Below the pieces are notes generated by a model, which saw only the letters and a program-made list of their open reading frames with translations, had not been told where the DNA came from and ran no database searches. 64,000 nucleotides of DNA from Betaproteobacteria bacterium (GTDB taxonomy: Bacteria; Pseudomonadota; Gammaproteobacteria; Burkholderiales; Casimicrobiaceae), in NCBI GenBank assembly GCA_027492485.1, contig JAPUER010000066.1, positions 62,001 to 126,000 on the forward strand. The letters run 5' to 3'. Below, one piece after another: positions 9,455-18,032 of the stretch. The position numbers and the translations under genes are program-made. Within the stretch, counting starts at the first letter, position 1, and each line of letters starts with the position of its first letter.

Positions 9455-11875
9455 ATGAACACTGCCACTGCCATCACGCTGGTCGCTGTTGACTGCGCTT
9501 ACCCTGAACTCGCGGCGAAAGCTCTTGCACGATCAGCGCGTGCTTTACCTGTCGCCCGCACGCTGCTGCTGACCGATCGCGACATCGTACACGCGGGGGT
9601 GGAGGTGCAGCGCATCGTGCCGATCCGTTCGCGGGCGGCGTATTCGCAGTTTGTGCTGAAAGAACTGGGCGCGCACATCGAGACCGGCTACGCGCTCGTG
9701 GTGCAGTGGGACGGCTTTGTGATTGACGGCAGCGCCTGGGCCGACGAGTTCTGGAACTACGACTATATCGGCGCGCGCTGGCCGCATGTGCAGGGGCCGT
9801 ACCGCGTGGGCAACGGCGGCTTTTCGCTGCGCTCGAAGAAGCTGCTCAATGCACTGCGCGACGAGGCGATCACGCTCGGTGACGACAATGAGGATGAGGC
9901 GATCTGCATCCGTCATCGCGAGCTGCTGGAGAGCAAGTACGGCATCGTGTTCCCTGACGAGCGCGTGGCCGACCGTTTTGCCTTCGATGTGTCGCACCCG
10001 AACGGCCCGACGCTGGGCTTTCACGGCGTGTTCAACTTCTGGCAGGTGTTGAGCGACGAGGAACTCGTCACCTTCTCGCGCACGGCGCCGGAGGCGATTG
10101 CCGAGGGGCTGGGTTTTGGCGCGCTGTGCCGCAACCTGGTCGATCTGAAACGCATCGAGGTTGCGCGCGAGTTCGTCACCCGCCGCTTGGCGTCGCTGCC
10201 GGGCGATGTGCTCGGGCTCGATCTGCGCGCCCGTCTGGATGCGCTGCGGACCCCCGTCGTTGCTGCCGCATCGCCGGTTGCGCCAGCCGCCGCGTCTGAA
10301 GTCAAGGCGCCGGCATCGCGCAACGATCCCTGCCCCTGCGGCAGCGGCAAGCGTTACAAGGAATGCCACGGCAAAACTGGTGTGGTCAGCGCGAACGCCG
10401 CGAGCGCGTTGATGGCGATCAACGCCGAGGCGGTGCTGCGCGAGGCCCTGCAGATGCACGAGCAGGGCAATGTGCAGGCCGCCGTCGAACGCTATGCCCG
10501 CGTGTTGCAGCAGGAGCCCGAAAATCCGACGGCGCTGCACTACGCCGGGCTCTCGCAGTATCAATCCGGGCAACCCTCCGCGGCGCTCGAACTGATGTGG
10601 CGCTCGGTGCGGCTCGCCGATCGGGAGCCCGAGTTTTTCAGCAACATCAGCGCGGCGGCGTGGTCGGCGGGCCGCTATGACGAAGGCCGCTGGGCTGCGG
10701 AACGCGCGCTGGCGCTGAATCCCGATCACGTCGGCGCGCTCAACAATCTGGGCTTCAACTTGCGCTCGTTGAACGACATCGACGGTTCGCTGAAGGCGTT
10801 CGACCATGCGCTGCAACTCGCGCCGCGATTCGACTACGCCCGCTGGAACCGCACGTTTTCGCTGCTCGCGAATGGCGACTATGCGCAGGGTTTCGCCGAC
10901 TACGAGCTGCGCCTGAAATTCCCGCAAACGCAGCCGAGCGGCAAGATTCCGGCGGCGCCAATGTGGAAGGGCGAGGCGCCGATCGCCACGGCAGCGGGCC
11001 GCAAACCGCGAATCATGCTGATGTGCGAGCAGGGTCTGGGCGACACCTTCATGTTCGCGCGTTTCGTGCCGATGGTCACGGCACGTGGCTTCGAGGTGAC
11101 CCTCGCCGTGCAGCGCTCGCAGGTGGCGCTGATGCAGCAGTCCTTCCCGGACGTGAAAGTAATCACCGTCGGCGAGCACGAAGCGATGGCCTTCGACTGC
11201 TGGGCGGCACTGTGGTCGCTGCCGGCCGCGCTGGGCATCACGCTCGCCAACCTGCCCGCGCCCGCCCGCTTCCTGCAGACGCGGGCGGAAGACGTGGCGC
11301 ACTGGCGCGAGCGGCTGCGTGCACTGGCCACAGGCAGACGATCGGTGGCCAGGACGGGGCCAGACGACTCCCCCGTTCGTGGTGAGCCCGCCGAACTACA
11401 ACCGCTACGCATCGGTCTCGTCTGGCAAGGCCAGTTTGCCGGACAGGACAACCAGATGGCCGAGCGCTCGCTGCCGCCGCTTCTGATGAAGCGCTTCGTC
11501 GAAGCGCATCCCGAGCACATCTGGGTTTCGTTGCAGCACGGCGCACCGCCGCTGGGCGCTGCCAACCTCGTCGACTGGACCGCCGAGACCGTCGAATTCA
11601 CGCAGATGGCCGCGCTGATCGACGCCCTCGATCTCGTCGTCAGCATCGACACCGGCGCCGCGCATCTGGCCGCCGCACTGGGCGCGAAGACATGGGTACT
11701 GCTGCGCGAAGCGGGCGACTGGCGCTATGGCGTCAACGGCGAAACCTGCGCCTGGTCGCCGACGATGCGACTGTTTCGGCAGGATCGGGCAAGAAGATGG
11801 GAGCCGGTGCTCGCGAGCGTAAGTGACGCGTTGCGCGAATGGGCGTCGGGTGCAATCTCATTGCGTCCGAATTGA
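9455..11875 (+). CDS. Multidomain protein: DUF5672, SEC-C zinc motif, TPR repeats, GT9-like C-terminus
   Basis: An 806-residue protein without a signal peptide. Residues 1-250 resemble DUF5672, a glycosyltransferase-like domain with aromatic-rich WNYDYIGARWPH and GNGGFSLRS. Residues 288-306 are a SEC-C zinc motif (PCPCGSGKRYKECHGK). Residues about 325-500 are TPR repeats (ALQMHEQGNVQAAVERYARV and following). The last 300 residues resemble the ADP-heptose:LPS heptosyltransferase (GT9) fold, with GLGDTFMFARF and SIDTGAAHLAAALG. It may glycosylate a protein or surface polymer; the substrate is unknown. I start at MNTATAI because it begins the DUF5672 domain. Confidence 0.85.
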   Translation: MNTATAITLVAVDCAYPELAAKALARSARALPVARTLLLTDRDIVHAGVEVQRIVPIRSRAAYSQFVLKELGAHIETGYALVVQWDGFVIDGSAWADEFWNYDYIGARWPHVQGPYRVGNGGFSLRSKKLLNALRDEAITLGDDNEDEAICIRHRELLESKYGIVFPDERVADRFAFDVSHPNGPTLGFHGVFNFWQVLSDEELVTFSRTAPEAIAEGLGFGALCRNLVDLKRIEVAREFVTRRLASLPGDVLGLDLRARLDALRTPVVAAASPVAPAAASEVKAPASRNDPCPCGSGKRYKECHGKTGVVSANAASALMAINAEAVLREALQMHEQGNVQAAVERYARVLQQEPENPTALHYAGLSQYQSGQPSAALELMWRSVRLADREPEFFSNISAAAWSAGRYDEGRWAAERALALNPDHVGALNNLGFNLRSLNDIDGSLKAFDHALQLAPRFDYARWNRTFSLLANGDYAQGFADYELRLKFPQTQPSGKIPAAPMWKGEAPIATAAGRKPRIMLMCEQGLGDTFMFARFVPMVTARGFEVTLAVQRSQVALMQQSFPDVKVITVGEHEAMAFDCWAALWSLPAALGITLANLPAPARFLQTRAEDVAHWRERLRALATGRRSVARTGPDDSPVRGEPAELQPLRIGLVWQGQFAGQDNQMAERSLPPLLMKRFVEAHPEHIWVSLQHGAPPLGAANLVDWTAETVEFTQMAALIDALDLVVSIDTGAAHLAAALGAKTWVLLREAGDWRYGVNGETCAWSPTMRLFRQDRARRWEPVLASVSDALREWASGAISLRPN

Positions 11876-11962
11876 CACGAACCGACCAGGACTTGCGTGC
11901 CGCCATCGTGCTCTGTGACCGTGCAGGGCCGATTCCCGGTCGCTTCCTGATGGAGTTACGGG

Positions 11963-11989
11963 AACCCGGATGCGAGCATCCGGGCTACG
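11963..11989. repeat. Left inverted repeat of methyltransferase cassette
   Basis: A 27-bp unit containing CCCGGATGCGAGCATCCGGG, followed by CTACG. It is identical, in inverted orientation, to 12811-12837. Each copy is itself a palindrome around ATGCGAGCAT. It belongs to the common GTAGCCCGGATG class of extragenic repeats. Confidence 0.9.
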
Positions 11990-12030
11990 CTATGCATCTC
12001 GACACCGGTCACTTGCAAACGCAGAGTCGC

Positions 12031-12810
12031 ATGAACCACTCAGAAACACCTGTCCCCAGTTTCTACGATGGCCTCGCTTCCCGCTATCACCTGCTCTACG
12101 AAAACTGGGAACAGGCTATTGAAGATCAGGGCAATGCGCTGTCTTCGCTGCTGGCTGGCTGCGGCGTGCGTCCGCCCATGCCCATTCTTGACGCCGCGTG
12201 CGGAATAGGTACTCAGACACTCGGGCTTGTCAGGCTGGGATACGATGTCACGGCGTCGGACATTTCGCCTGCCGCAGTCGAACGACTTCAGCAGGAGCTC
12301 AGCAAACGTGGATTGCGCGCACGCACCGGCGTCGATGATCTTCGTGTTCTCAAAAATTCTGAGCCGTCGTCATTTGCTGCGGTGTTGGCTTGCGACAACA
12401 GCGTTCCCCATCTTTTGTCCGACAACGAAATCCTCCACGCTTTCGGTGCGATTTATGGGTGCTTACAACCGGGCGGTGTGTTTGTCATGTCGGTGCGGGA
12501 CTACGCGGCAATTCCTCGTATCAGTCCAGACGTTCGTCCCTATGGGTTGCGCTATGTTTCTGGCGGCCGGTTCTTTGCCGTGCAGGTTTGGGAATGGGAC
12601 GCAGAACACTACGACCTCAGCATCTACCTCACCACTGACTCAGGTGACGGAAGATGCACTACAGAAGTGCTTCGCAGCCGGTACTACGCAATCACGATTG
12701 ACCGGCTCACCGCGCTCTTGTCGGAAGCGGGGTTCGTCAATGCGAAGCGCCTTGACAACGTGCTATTTCAGCCCGTCATCGTCGCCCGGCGACCCGATAC
12801 CGCACAGTAA
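12031..12810 (+). CDS. Class I SAM-dependent methyltransferase
   Basis: A 259-residue methyltransferase starting MNHSETPVPSFYDG. Motif I is LDAACGIGTQT near residue 52, followed by the acidic post-I residue in VTASDIS. The fold and length fit small-molecule methyltransferases; the substrate cannot be named. Its base composition is clearly poorer in G+C than its neighbours, with more A/T in third positions. It is framed by a perfect 27-bp inverted repeat on both sides. Together these suggest horizontal acquisition as a cassette. The frame is open upstream to 11839, but that part runs through the repeat and is unlikely to be coding. Confidence 0.85.
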   Translation: MNHSETPVPSFYDGLASRYHLLYENWEQAIEDQGNALSSLLAGCGVRPPMPILDAACGIGTQTLGLVRLGYDVTASDISPAAVERLQQELSKRGLRARTGVDDLRVLKNSEPSSFAAVLACDNSVPHLLSDNEILHAFGAIYGCLQPGGVFVMSVRDYAAIPRISPDVRPYGLRYVSGGRFFAVQVWEWDAEHYDLSIYLTTDSGDGRCTTEVLRSRYYAITIDRLTALLSEAGFVNAKRLDNVLFQPVIVARRPDTAQ

Positions 12811-12837
12811 CGTAGCCCGGATGCTCGCATCCGGGTT
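12811..12837. repeat. Right inverted repeat of methyltransferase cassette
   Basis: The exact reverse complement of 11963-11989, beginning immediately after the methyltransferase stop codon (TAA at 12808-12810). Its self-complementary core may terminate transcription, although no T-run follows. Confidence 0.9.
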
Positions 12838-12949
12838 TCCTGGGCTCTGCCGGGAAACGATCAACAATCGCGCTCGCGTGGCCACAGAGTGCGCCGACAG
12901 CACACCAAGTCCGTAGACTTCAGTGCAACAAGACTGCAACGGCCTGCTC

Positions 12950-13504
12950 ATGCCCCACCACCTATTCCTCATCACCTCCACCCGCGAGCCGGGCCACGTT
13001 GGCAACACCGAATGGCTGGCCCGCCTTGCTGCGAAATCCTTGCCGGTCGATGGCCAGCAAACCTGGCTGCACCTCGCGCAGATGTCGTTGCCGCCGTTTG
13101 TTGATCAGCGCCATACCGTTGGCACTTACCCGATGCCGGACGGCGATCTGCGCACGCTGCTGGATGCCACGATGGCCTGCTGCGATCTGGTGCTGGTGTC
13201 GCCGGTGTATTGGTACTCGTTCCCGAGCGGTCTGAAAACCTATCTCGATCACTGGAGCGCGTGGCTGCGGGTGCCCGGATTGGGCTTCAAGGAGGCGATG
13301 GCGCACAAGCGCATGCACGTGATCGCCACCAGCGGCGATCGGGCGAAGGCGCAGCCGATGTTCGATTCGGCGCGGCTCTGCGCGCAGTTCCTCGGCATGG
13401 CCTACGCCGGCGAGTTGTGGGGCAAGGGCGGAGCGCCGGACGCCGTGCAGGCCGATGCCAATGCCGTCGCTCTGGCCGCCGGCTTTTTCGGGAAGTCGGG
13501 TTGA
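12950..13504 (+). CDS. NAD(P)H-dependent flavodoxin-fold reductase
   Basis: A 184-residue flavodoxin-like protein. The N-terminal FMN-phosphate region is LITSTREPGHVGNTEW, and the family motif SPVYWYSFPSGLKTYLDHW lies near residue 83. Related proteins are NAD(P)H:quinone or azo reductases of the NADPH-dependent FMN reductase family. The start MPHHLF was preferred to a start 27 bp upstream that lacks family similarity. It stands alone after the methyltransferase cassette; the substrate is unknown. Confidence 0.85.
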   Translation: MPHHLFLITSTREPGHVGNTEWLARLAAKSLPVDGQQTWLHLAQMSLPPFVDQRHTVGTYPMPDGDLRTLLDATMACCDLVLVSPVYWYSFPSGLKTYLDHWSAWLRVPGLGFKEAMAHKRMHVIATSGDRAKAQPMFDSARLCAQFLGMAYAGELWGKGGAPDAVQADANAVALAAGFFGKSG

Positions 13505-13610
13505 GTTGACGCGGCGGCGTCAGAAAAATCGCTTTCATTTCGTCTTTGCTTCTGTACGACCGACGCAGCACGGGCGCGGCCATCTGCCAACAAAATACGC
13601 CGGGGAAAAT

Positions 13611-15629
13611 ATGCGAATCGCCAGCCAACGCCGCAACGCGCCGAGCCCGACGCGCTGGCGCACTGCCACTGCCGTCCTGCTCGCACTTGTCGCGTTGCTG
13701 AGCAGTCCCGGTCATGCCGATGAGGTGATCGCAGCGCATGCGCACGATTGTGCAACCGAAGGCCACGCCCCGCCGTCGGCGGACCGCAGCAAGGCGACGC
13801 CGACCGTACCCACTCTGGTGAACTATGCGCTGACGCCGACGGTGATTGCGTCCACGGCCACCGGCAACGTGCGGCTGGCGGCGCGCATCGACGGCCCGGC
13901 GCCGACCTCGGTGCAGTTCGTTGCCAACTGGGGCACCACCTACAACCTCGTTGACAATGGCACGGGTGGTGACGTTACTGCCGGCGACGGCGTCTACTCG
14001 GTGTCGCTGCCGGTGCAGCAAATCCTCTCACGGCGAACGACGGACGACGTGTTCCGCGTCGACATCGGGTTCATCGATGTTTACTCCGGCGCCACGCGGA
14101 CGATGCGAATCAACGGCTCGGCGCAGGTGCGGGCGCCGGAGATTCCGGCGGTGACCGTGAAGCCGCTGGCCAGCGGCGCGCAGATGTCGCAGCACATCCT
14201 CAACGTTTCGTCGGCGTCGCTGTTCCGTACCCACAACCTGACCACGCCGGATATCGGCAGCGTGGCGCAACTGGCCTATCAGTACCTCGCCGACCAGTTC
14301 GACTTTCTCAACATTGTGTTCGATCGTGCGCAGATCGAGAACCGTTACCACTTCTACACCCGCAACACGGTGAGCGGTATCGGCGAAGCGGTTGTCAACA
14401 ACAACGGCCAATACGGTGGCAGCAGCAAGCTGATCGGCATTTCGGTGTTCCCGCTGTCGGACTATTTCGACGGCGCATCGCCCGCCCACCAGCACGAACT
14501 GGGGCATCAGTGGATCAACTTTCTTGCCAACGGCGCGACGTCCGGTGGCTCGCCGCACTGGCCGCCGTCGACGATGGCCGCCGACATCATGGGGCTGTCG
14601 ATCCCCGGTAGCGGCGCGGGTGGCAACTTCGGCTGCAGGCTCACACCGGAGGGCAATGGTCTACGCACGGCGTTCCTGAGTACGACCCGTCCGATGAGCT
14701 TCAATCCGCTGGACCTCTACCTGATGGGCCTGATGCCGGCGTCGGAGGTGCCGGACCAGTGGGTGGTGACCGACGCCAACTTTGGCGCCAACTGGAGCAC
14801 GCTATGCGACGGCCGGCTGTTGACCAGTGGCTTCACCCGCCTCACCATCAACGATGTGGTTGCGGCGAACGGCGCGCGCTTCCCTGCCTACACCGGTGCG
14901 CAGCGCACGTTCCGCGTGGCGACCGTGGTTGTTTCGGACGGGCTGCTGTCGGCCGATGCGATGGCGTTTTACGACTACTTCGCGCAGCGCATGGAGGCAC
15001 GCGAGCGGCTGCCGATTCACGAAGGCTTTCTGAAGCAGGCCGGCGCGCCGTTCTTCGTTGCCACCGACGGACGCGGCGCACTGATGGCGACGGTCGACAC
15101 CGCCATCGCGGTGCCGACGCGGGTGACGGTGGTGGAGTATTTCCACGCCGGGTTGAACTACTACTTCATGACCTCGCGCGACAACGAAAAAGCCTTGCTC
15201 GACGGCGTTGCCGCCTGGGCGCGCACCGGCGTCACCTTCCCGATGCTGGCCTGGCCGGAGCCGGCGGTGAGCGGCAACACGCGCTTTTACTTCGACAAGA
15301 TTGCCAAGGGCGGCACCCGCGGCAGCCACTTCTACACGATCAGCGCGAGCGAGGTGGCGGCGCTCGTCGCGCTCAATCCGGCCAACGCCGCGGTCGCGCA
15401 GAAGCCGCAGAACGAAGGCGTCGACAGTTTCGCTTACCGTCCCAACGGCAGCGGCGTCGGCGCCACCTGCAGCGCGGGTCAGGCGCCGGTGTACCGCATC
15501 TTCCGCGGCAACGCCAAATTCCCCGACGACCCCAACCATCGTTTCACCCCCTCGCTCGCGGTGTACAACCAGTTCGTCGCTCAGGGCTGGGACGGCGAAG
15601 GCGTGGCGTTCTGCGTGCCGGCGAACTGA
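13611..15629 (+). CDS. Secreted HExxH-containing protein with C-terminal DUF5648-like domain
   Basis: A 672-residue protein with a signal peptide (hydrophobic TAVLLALVALL, cleavage near GHADEV). Residues about 65-180 look like a beta-sandwich (choice-of-anchor X-like) domain. The middle part contains HQHELGHQW, an HExxH zinc-metalloprotease signature, near residue 297. The last 170 residues match DUF5648: VEYFHAGLNYYFMTS, then an ending with HRFTPS and GWDGEGVAFCVP. That ending is shared with the proteins at 34689-35711 and 50218-51120. I infer an exported metallopeptidase or adhesin; the third zinc ligand was not identified, so activity is unproven. Confidence 0.78.
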   Translation: MRIASQRRNAPSPTRWRTATAVLLALVALLSSPGHADEVIAAHAHDCATEGHAPPSADRSKATPTVPTLVNYALTPTVIASTATGNVRLAARIDGPAPTSVQFVANWGTTYNLVDNGTGGDVTAGDGVYSVSLPVQQILSRRTTDDVFRVDIGFIDVYSGATRTMRINGSAQVRAPEIPAVTVKPLASGAQMSQHILNVSSASLFRTHNLTTPDIGSVAQLAYQYLADQFDFLNIVFDRAQIENRYHFYTRNTVSGIGEAVVNNNGQYGGSSKLIGISVFPLSDYFDGASPAHQHELGHQWINFLANGATSGGSPHWPPSTMAADIMGLSIPGSGAGGNFGCRLTPEGNGLRTAFLSTTRPMSFNPLDLYLMGLMPASEVPDQWVVTDANFGANWSTLCDGRLLTSGFTRLTINDVVAANGARFPAYTGAQRTFRVATVVVSDGLLSADAMAFYDYFAQRMEARERLPIHEGFLKQAGAPFFVATDGRGALMATVDTAIAVPTRVTVVEYFHAGLNYYFMTSRDNEKALLDGVAAWARTGVTFPMLAWPEPAVSGNTRFYFDKIAKGGTRGSHFYTISASEVAALVALNPANAAVAQKPQNEGVDSFAYRPNGSGVGATCSAGQAPVYRIFRGNAKFPDDPNHRFTPSLAVYNQFVAQGWDGEGVAFCVPAN

Positions 15630-15660
15630 CGACGCTCTTTTTTTGCGACGCCGGCCCGAT

Positions 15661-15780
15661 ATGGCTTTTTGATGGAACGCGCTATGGCATTGGGCTAAGA
15701 GCCGTAAATTGCCAAAAGTCGACTTCCGACAATTTGGCGCCCATGCCCATATGCAATAACGCTTTGACGAAAAAGCTGAT
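15661..15780. repeat. AAGTCGACTT palindromic element, copy 2
   Basis: An imperfect palindrome of about 120 bp centred on GTCGAC at 15718-15723. The inner arms are AAATTGCCAAAAGTC and GACTTCCGACAATTT, and the outer arms are ATGGCTTTTT and AAAAAGCTGAT. It fills the gap between two convergent genes and ends 2 bp before the trmL stop codon. Confidence 0.85.
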
Positions 15781-15782
15781 GA

Positions 15783-16268
15783 TCAACCCGCCGGCGCCGC
15801 AGCGCCGGCGAAACCCAGTTGCCGCCATGCCTCGTAGACCGTCACCGCCACGGCGTTGGAGAGATTGAGACTGCGGATCGCCGGGCGCATCGGCAGCCGC
15901 AATTGCCGCTCCGGCGCAAAGTCGGCAAGCACCGTCGCCGCCAGGCCTTTCGTCTCCGAGCCGAAGACGAACGCGTCGTGGGCGCGCAGCGCGGTCTCGT
16001 GCGGCGAGCGGACGCCACAGGTCTCCACCGCGAACCAGCGCAGCACACCCTGCGCCGCCAGCGCGCGCTTGCAGGCCGGCCAGTCGTCGTGCACCTGCAT
16101 CGTCGCGTACTCGTGATAGTCGAGCCCGGCGCGGCGCATGCGGGCGTCGTCGAGCGGAAAGCCGAGCGGACGCACCAGATGCAGCGTGGCGCCGGTGTTG
16201 GCGCAGAGGCGAATCACATTGCCGGTGTTGGGCGGAATTTCCGGCTCGACGAGAACGACGTGAATCAT
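15783..16268 (-). CDS. trmL: tRNA (cytidine(34)-2'-O)-methyltransferase
   Basis: A 161-residue minimal SpoU/SPOUT methyltransferase that 2'-O-methylates the wobble base of tRNA-Leu. The N-terminus MIHVVLVEPEIPPNTGNVIR is the family hallmark (N and R of SPOUT motif 1), with FGSETKGL (motif 2) and LPMRPAIRSLNLSNAVAV (motif 3) near the C-terminus. It lies 9 bp downstream of comF on the same strand, so the two are probably co-transcribed. Confidence 0.95.
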   Translation of the reverse strand: MIHVVLVEPEIPPNTGNVIRLCANTGATLHLVRPLGFPLDDARMRRAGLDYHEYATMQVHDDWPACKRALAAQGVLRWFAVETCGVRSPHETALRAHDAFVFGSETKGLAATVLADFAPERQLRLPMRPAIRSLNLSNAVAVTVYEAWRQLGFAGAAAPAG

Positions 16269-16277
16269 CGGTTCCCT

Positions 16278-17117
16278 CTACGCAACCGCGCGGCCGAATT
16301 TGGCGATGCGCTCGCGGCGCCGCAGCGGCTGCACGCGCGCCAGCACCAGCGCATCGACGCGCGTGGCGCCCGCGGCCAGCACCACGCGCGCCAGTTCGTT
16401 GAGCGTCGCCCCGGTGGTCAGCACGTCGTCGACCAGCAACACCGATTCGCCGGCAAACGAGCGGGTGGCGGCAAACGCGCCGCTCACGTTGCGGCGGCGC
16501 TCCGCCCAGTTCAGGCGTTGCTGCACGTCGGTCTCGCGAATGCGCACGACGGAATCGTCGTCGACATGGGCGGAATCGTCGTCTACATGCGCAGACTTGT
16601 CGTCGACATCGGCGGCCGCATCGCCAGCGCCGGAGCGGCTGTACGCCCATTGGCGCGCAATCTCCTGCGCGATCAGCCGCGCCTGGTTATAGCCGCGACT
16701 TTGCAACCGCGCCGGTGCCAGCGGAACCGGCAGCAGCGTGACGCCGGCGGCGAACGGCCACGGCGACGCCGCAAACGCCTGCTGCGCCGCCCAGCGAAAG
16801 ACCGGTAACGCCCGTTGATACTTGGCGGCGAGTATCGCCGCGTCGAACGGAAAGGTGTAGCGCCACGGCGCCAGCAGCCGCTGCCACTGCGGCGGCCGCT
16901 TCAGGCAACGGCCGCAGACCTGGCCGTGCACCGAATCAAGCTGGCAGCGCGGGCAGGCATCGGCGCCGACGCGCGGCAACGATCCCGCGCAGGCGTCGCA
17001 GAGCGCCTGCGGACATGCGTCGCCGCACAACAGGCAACACTGCGGCAGCGCGCGATCGCGCACCCGCGCCAGCACGGGCGCGGCCACGCGGCGGGCATCC
17101 TGATACAGCGTGCGCAA
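16278..17117 (-). CDS. comF: ComF-family phosphoribosyltransferase-like protein
   Basis: A 279-residue ComF/GntX protein. N-terminal paired CxxC motifs form a zinc ribbon (CCLLCG, CDAC, CPRC, CGRC). The C-terminal phosphoribosyltransferase-type domain has SRGYNQARLIA and the PRPP loop VLLVDDVLTTGATLNE. ComF acts in DNA uptake and GntX in use of DNA as nutrient. I chose the TTG at 17117; the frame stays open to 18230 but there it runs antisense through bioH-bioC. Unusual: three 21-nt tandem units insert an acidic stretch between the two PRT motifs. Confidence 0.88.
   Translation of the reverse strand: MRTLYQDARRVAAPVLARVRDRALPQCCLLCGDACPQALCDACAGSLPRVGADACPRCQLDSVHGQVCGRCLKRPPQWQRLLAPWRYTFPFDAAILAAKYQRALPVFRWAAQQAFAASPWPFAAGVTLLPVPLAPARLQSRGYNQARLIAQEIARQWAYSRSGAGDAAADVDDKSAHVDDDSAHVDDDSVVRIRETDVQQRLNWAERRRNVSGAFAATRSFAGESVLLVDDVLTTGATLNELARVVLAAGATRVDALVLARVQPLRRRERIAKFGRAVA
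16551..16613. repeat. Three 21-nt tandem repeats inside comF
   Basis: The units 16551-16571, 16572-16592 and 16593-16613 are near-identical (for example GGAATCGTCGTCGACATGGG plus C). On the coding strand they add repeated VDD, S and AH residues. Being a multiple of three, they keep the frame and could expand or contract by slippage. Confidence 0.85.
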
Positions 17118-17204
17118 TAAAATCGGTCTCTCCCGTTGTCTGGTCGCGATTTCCGGGCGCCGCGCGAAGCAGGCGCCGAAGCGGAAACCGTGAACGATTT
17201 TCCC

Positions 17205-18032
17205 ATGTTGCAAGGCCACGATTTCCGCGAAGCCGCGCTGCCGATGTTGCCGGTCGAGACCATTGCCGCCGCAGGCGACGATAACGCGGTGGACTTGCTG
17301 CTGCTGCACGGCTGGGGGCTGCACAGCGAATTCTTCCGGCCCTGGCTGCCACTGCTGGCACCGCATTGCCGCATTCATCTGATCGATCTGCCGGGGCACG
17401 GACATAGCCCGGCGGTGACGCCGTACAGTCTGGAGGCGATGGCCGCTGCGGTGGCGCAATCGATGCGGCCGGTGGCGCCGCGTTATGCCATCGCCGGCTG
17501 GTCGCTGGGCGGTGCCGTGGCGCTGCGCCTGGCCATCGATCAGCCGGACGCGATCAGCCACGTCGTCACGCTGGCGTCCTCGCCGCGCTTCCTGCGTGCC
17601 GACGACTGGCTGCACGCCACCACGCCGCATGCGCTGGAGCTGCTGCGCGGCGGTCTGGCGCGGGACTACGGCGGCACGCTGGCGCAGTTTTTCGAGCTCA
17701 ACATGGCCGGCAGCTATCGCGAGCATGCCGCTGCGCTCGCCGAACTGGCCGCCCGCCGTCCACCCGTGTTGCCGGAGGTATTGGCGTCGGGCGTTGCGCT
17801 CACCTCCGGCGTCGATCTGCGGGCAGAAGTGGCCGCCATCCGGGCGCCGCTGCTGGCGATCTCCGGTCGCCTCGATCGCCTGAGCTACAGCCAGTCGAGC
17901 GCGTGGCTGGCGCGGGCGACGGCCGGGCAGCACATCGAGCTGCCGCATTCGGCGCATGTGCCGCATCTGTCGAACCCGCAGGAAACGGCGCTTGCCGTGA
18001 TCGCCCATCTGCAGGGTGGGCGGGCGTCGTGA
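17205..18032 (+). CDS. bioH: Pimeloyl-ACP methyl ester esterase
   Basis: A 275-residue alpha/beta hydrolase that releases pimeloyl-ACP from its methyl ester in biotin synthesis. It has LLLLHGWGLHSEFF (oxyanion hole), the nucleophile elbow GWSLGG near residue 97, SGRLDRL (acid) and HSAHVPHLS (histidine), all matching BioH. Its stop overlaps the GTG of bioC by 4 bp, which supports the assignment. The start is uncertain: a GTG at 17190 is also in frame. It is divergent from comF. Confidence 0.92.
   Translation: MLQGHDFREAALPMLPVETIAAAGDDNAVDLLLLHGWGLHSEFFRPWLPLLAPHCRIHLIDLPGHGHSPAVTPYSLEAMAAAVAQSMRPVAPRYAIAGWSLGGAVALRLAIDQPDAISHVVTLASSPRFLRADDWLHATTPHALELLRGGLARDYGGTLAQFFELNMAGSYREHAAALAELAARRPPVLPEVLASGVALTSGVDLRAEVAAIRAPLLAISGRLDRLSYSQSSAWLARATAGQHIELPHSAHVPHLSNPQETALAVIAHLQGGRAS

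Noticed and set aside
15630-15660. Intrinsic terminator after the HExxH protein gene
   Set aside because: There is a T-run (15638-15644) but no stem precedes it; the neighbouring palindrome explains the structure better.
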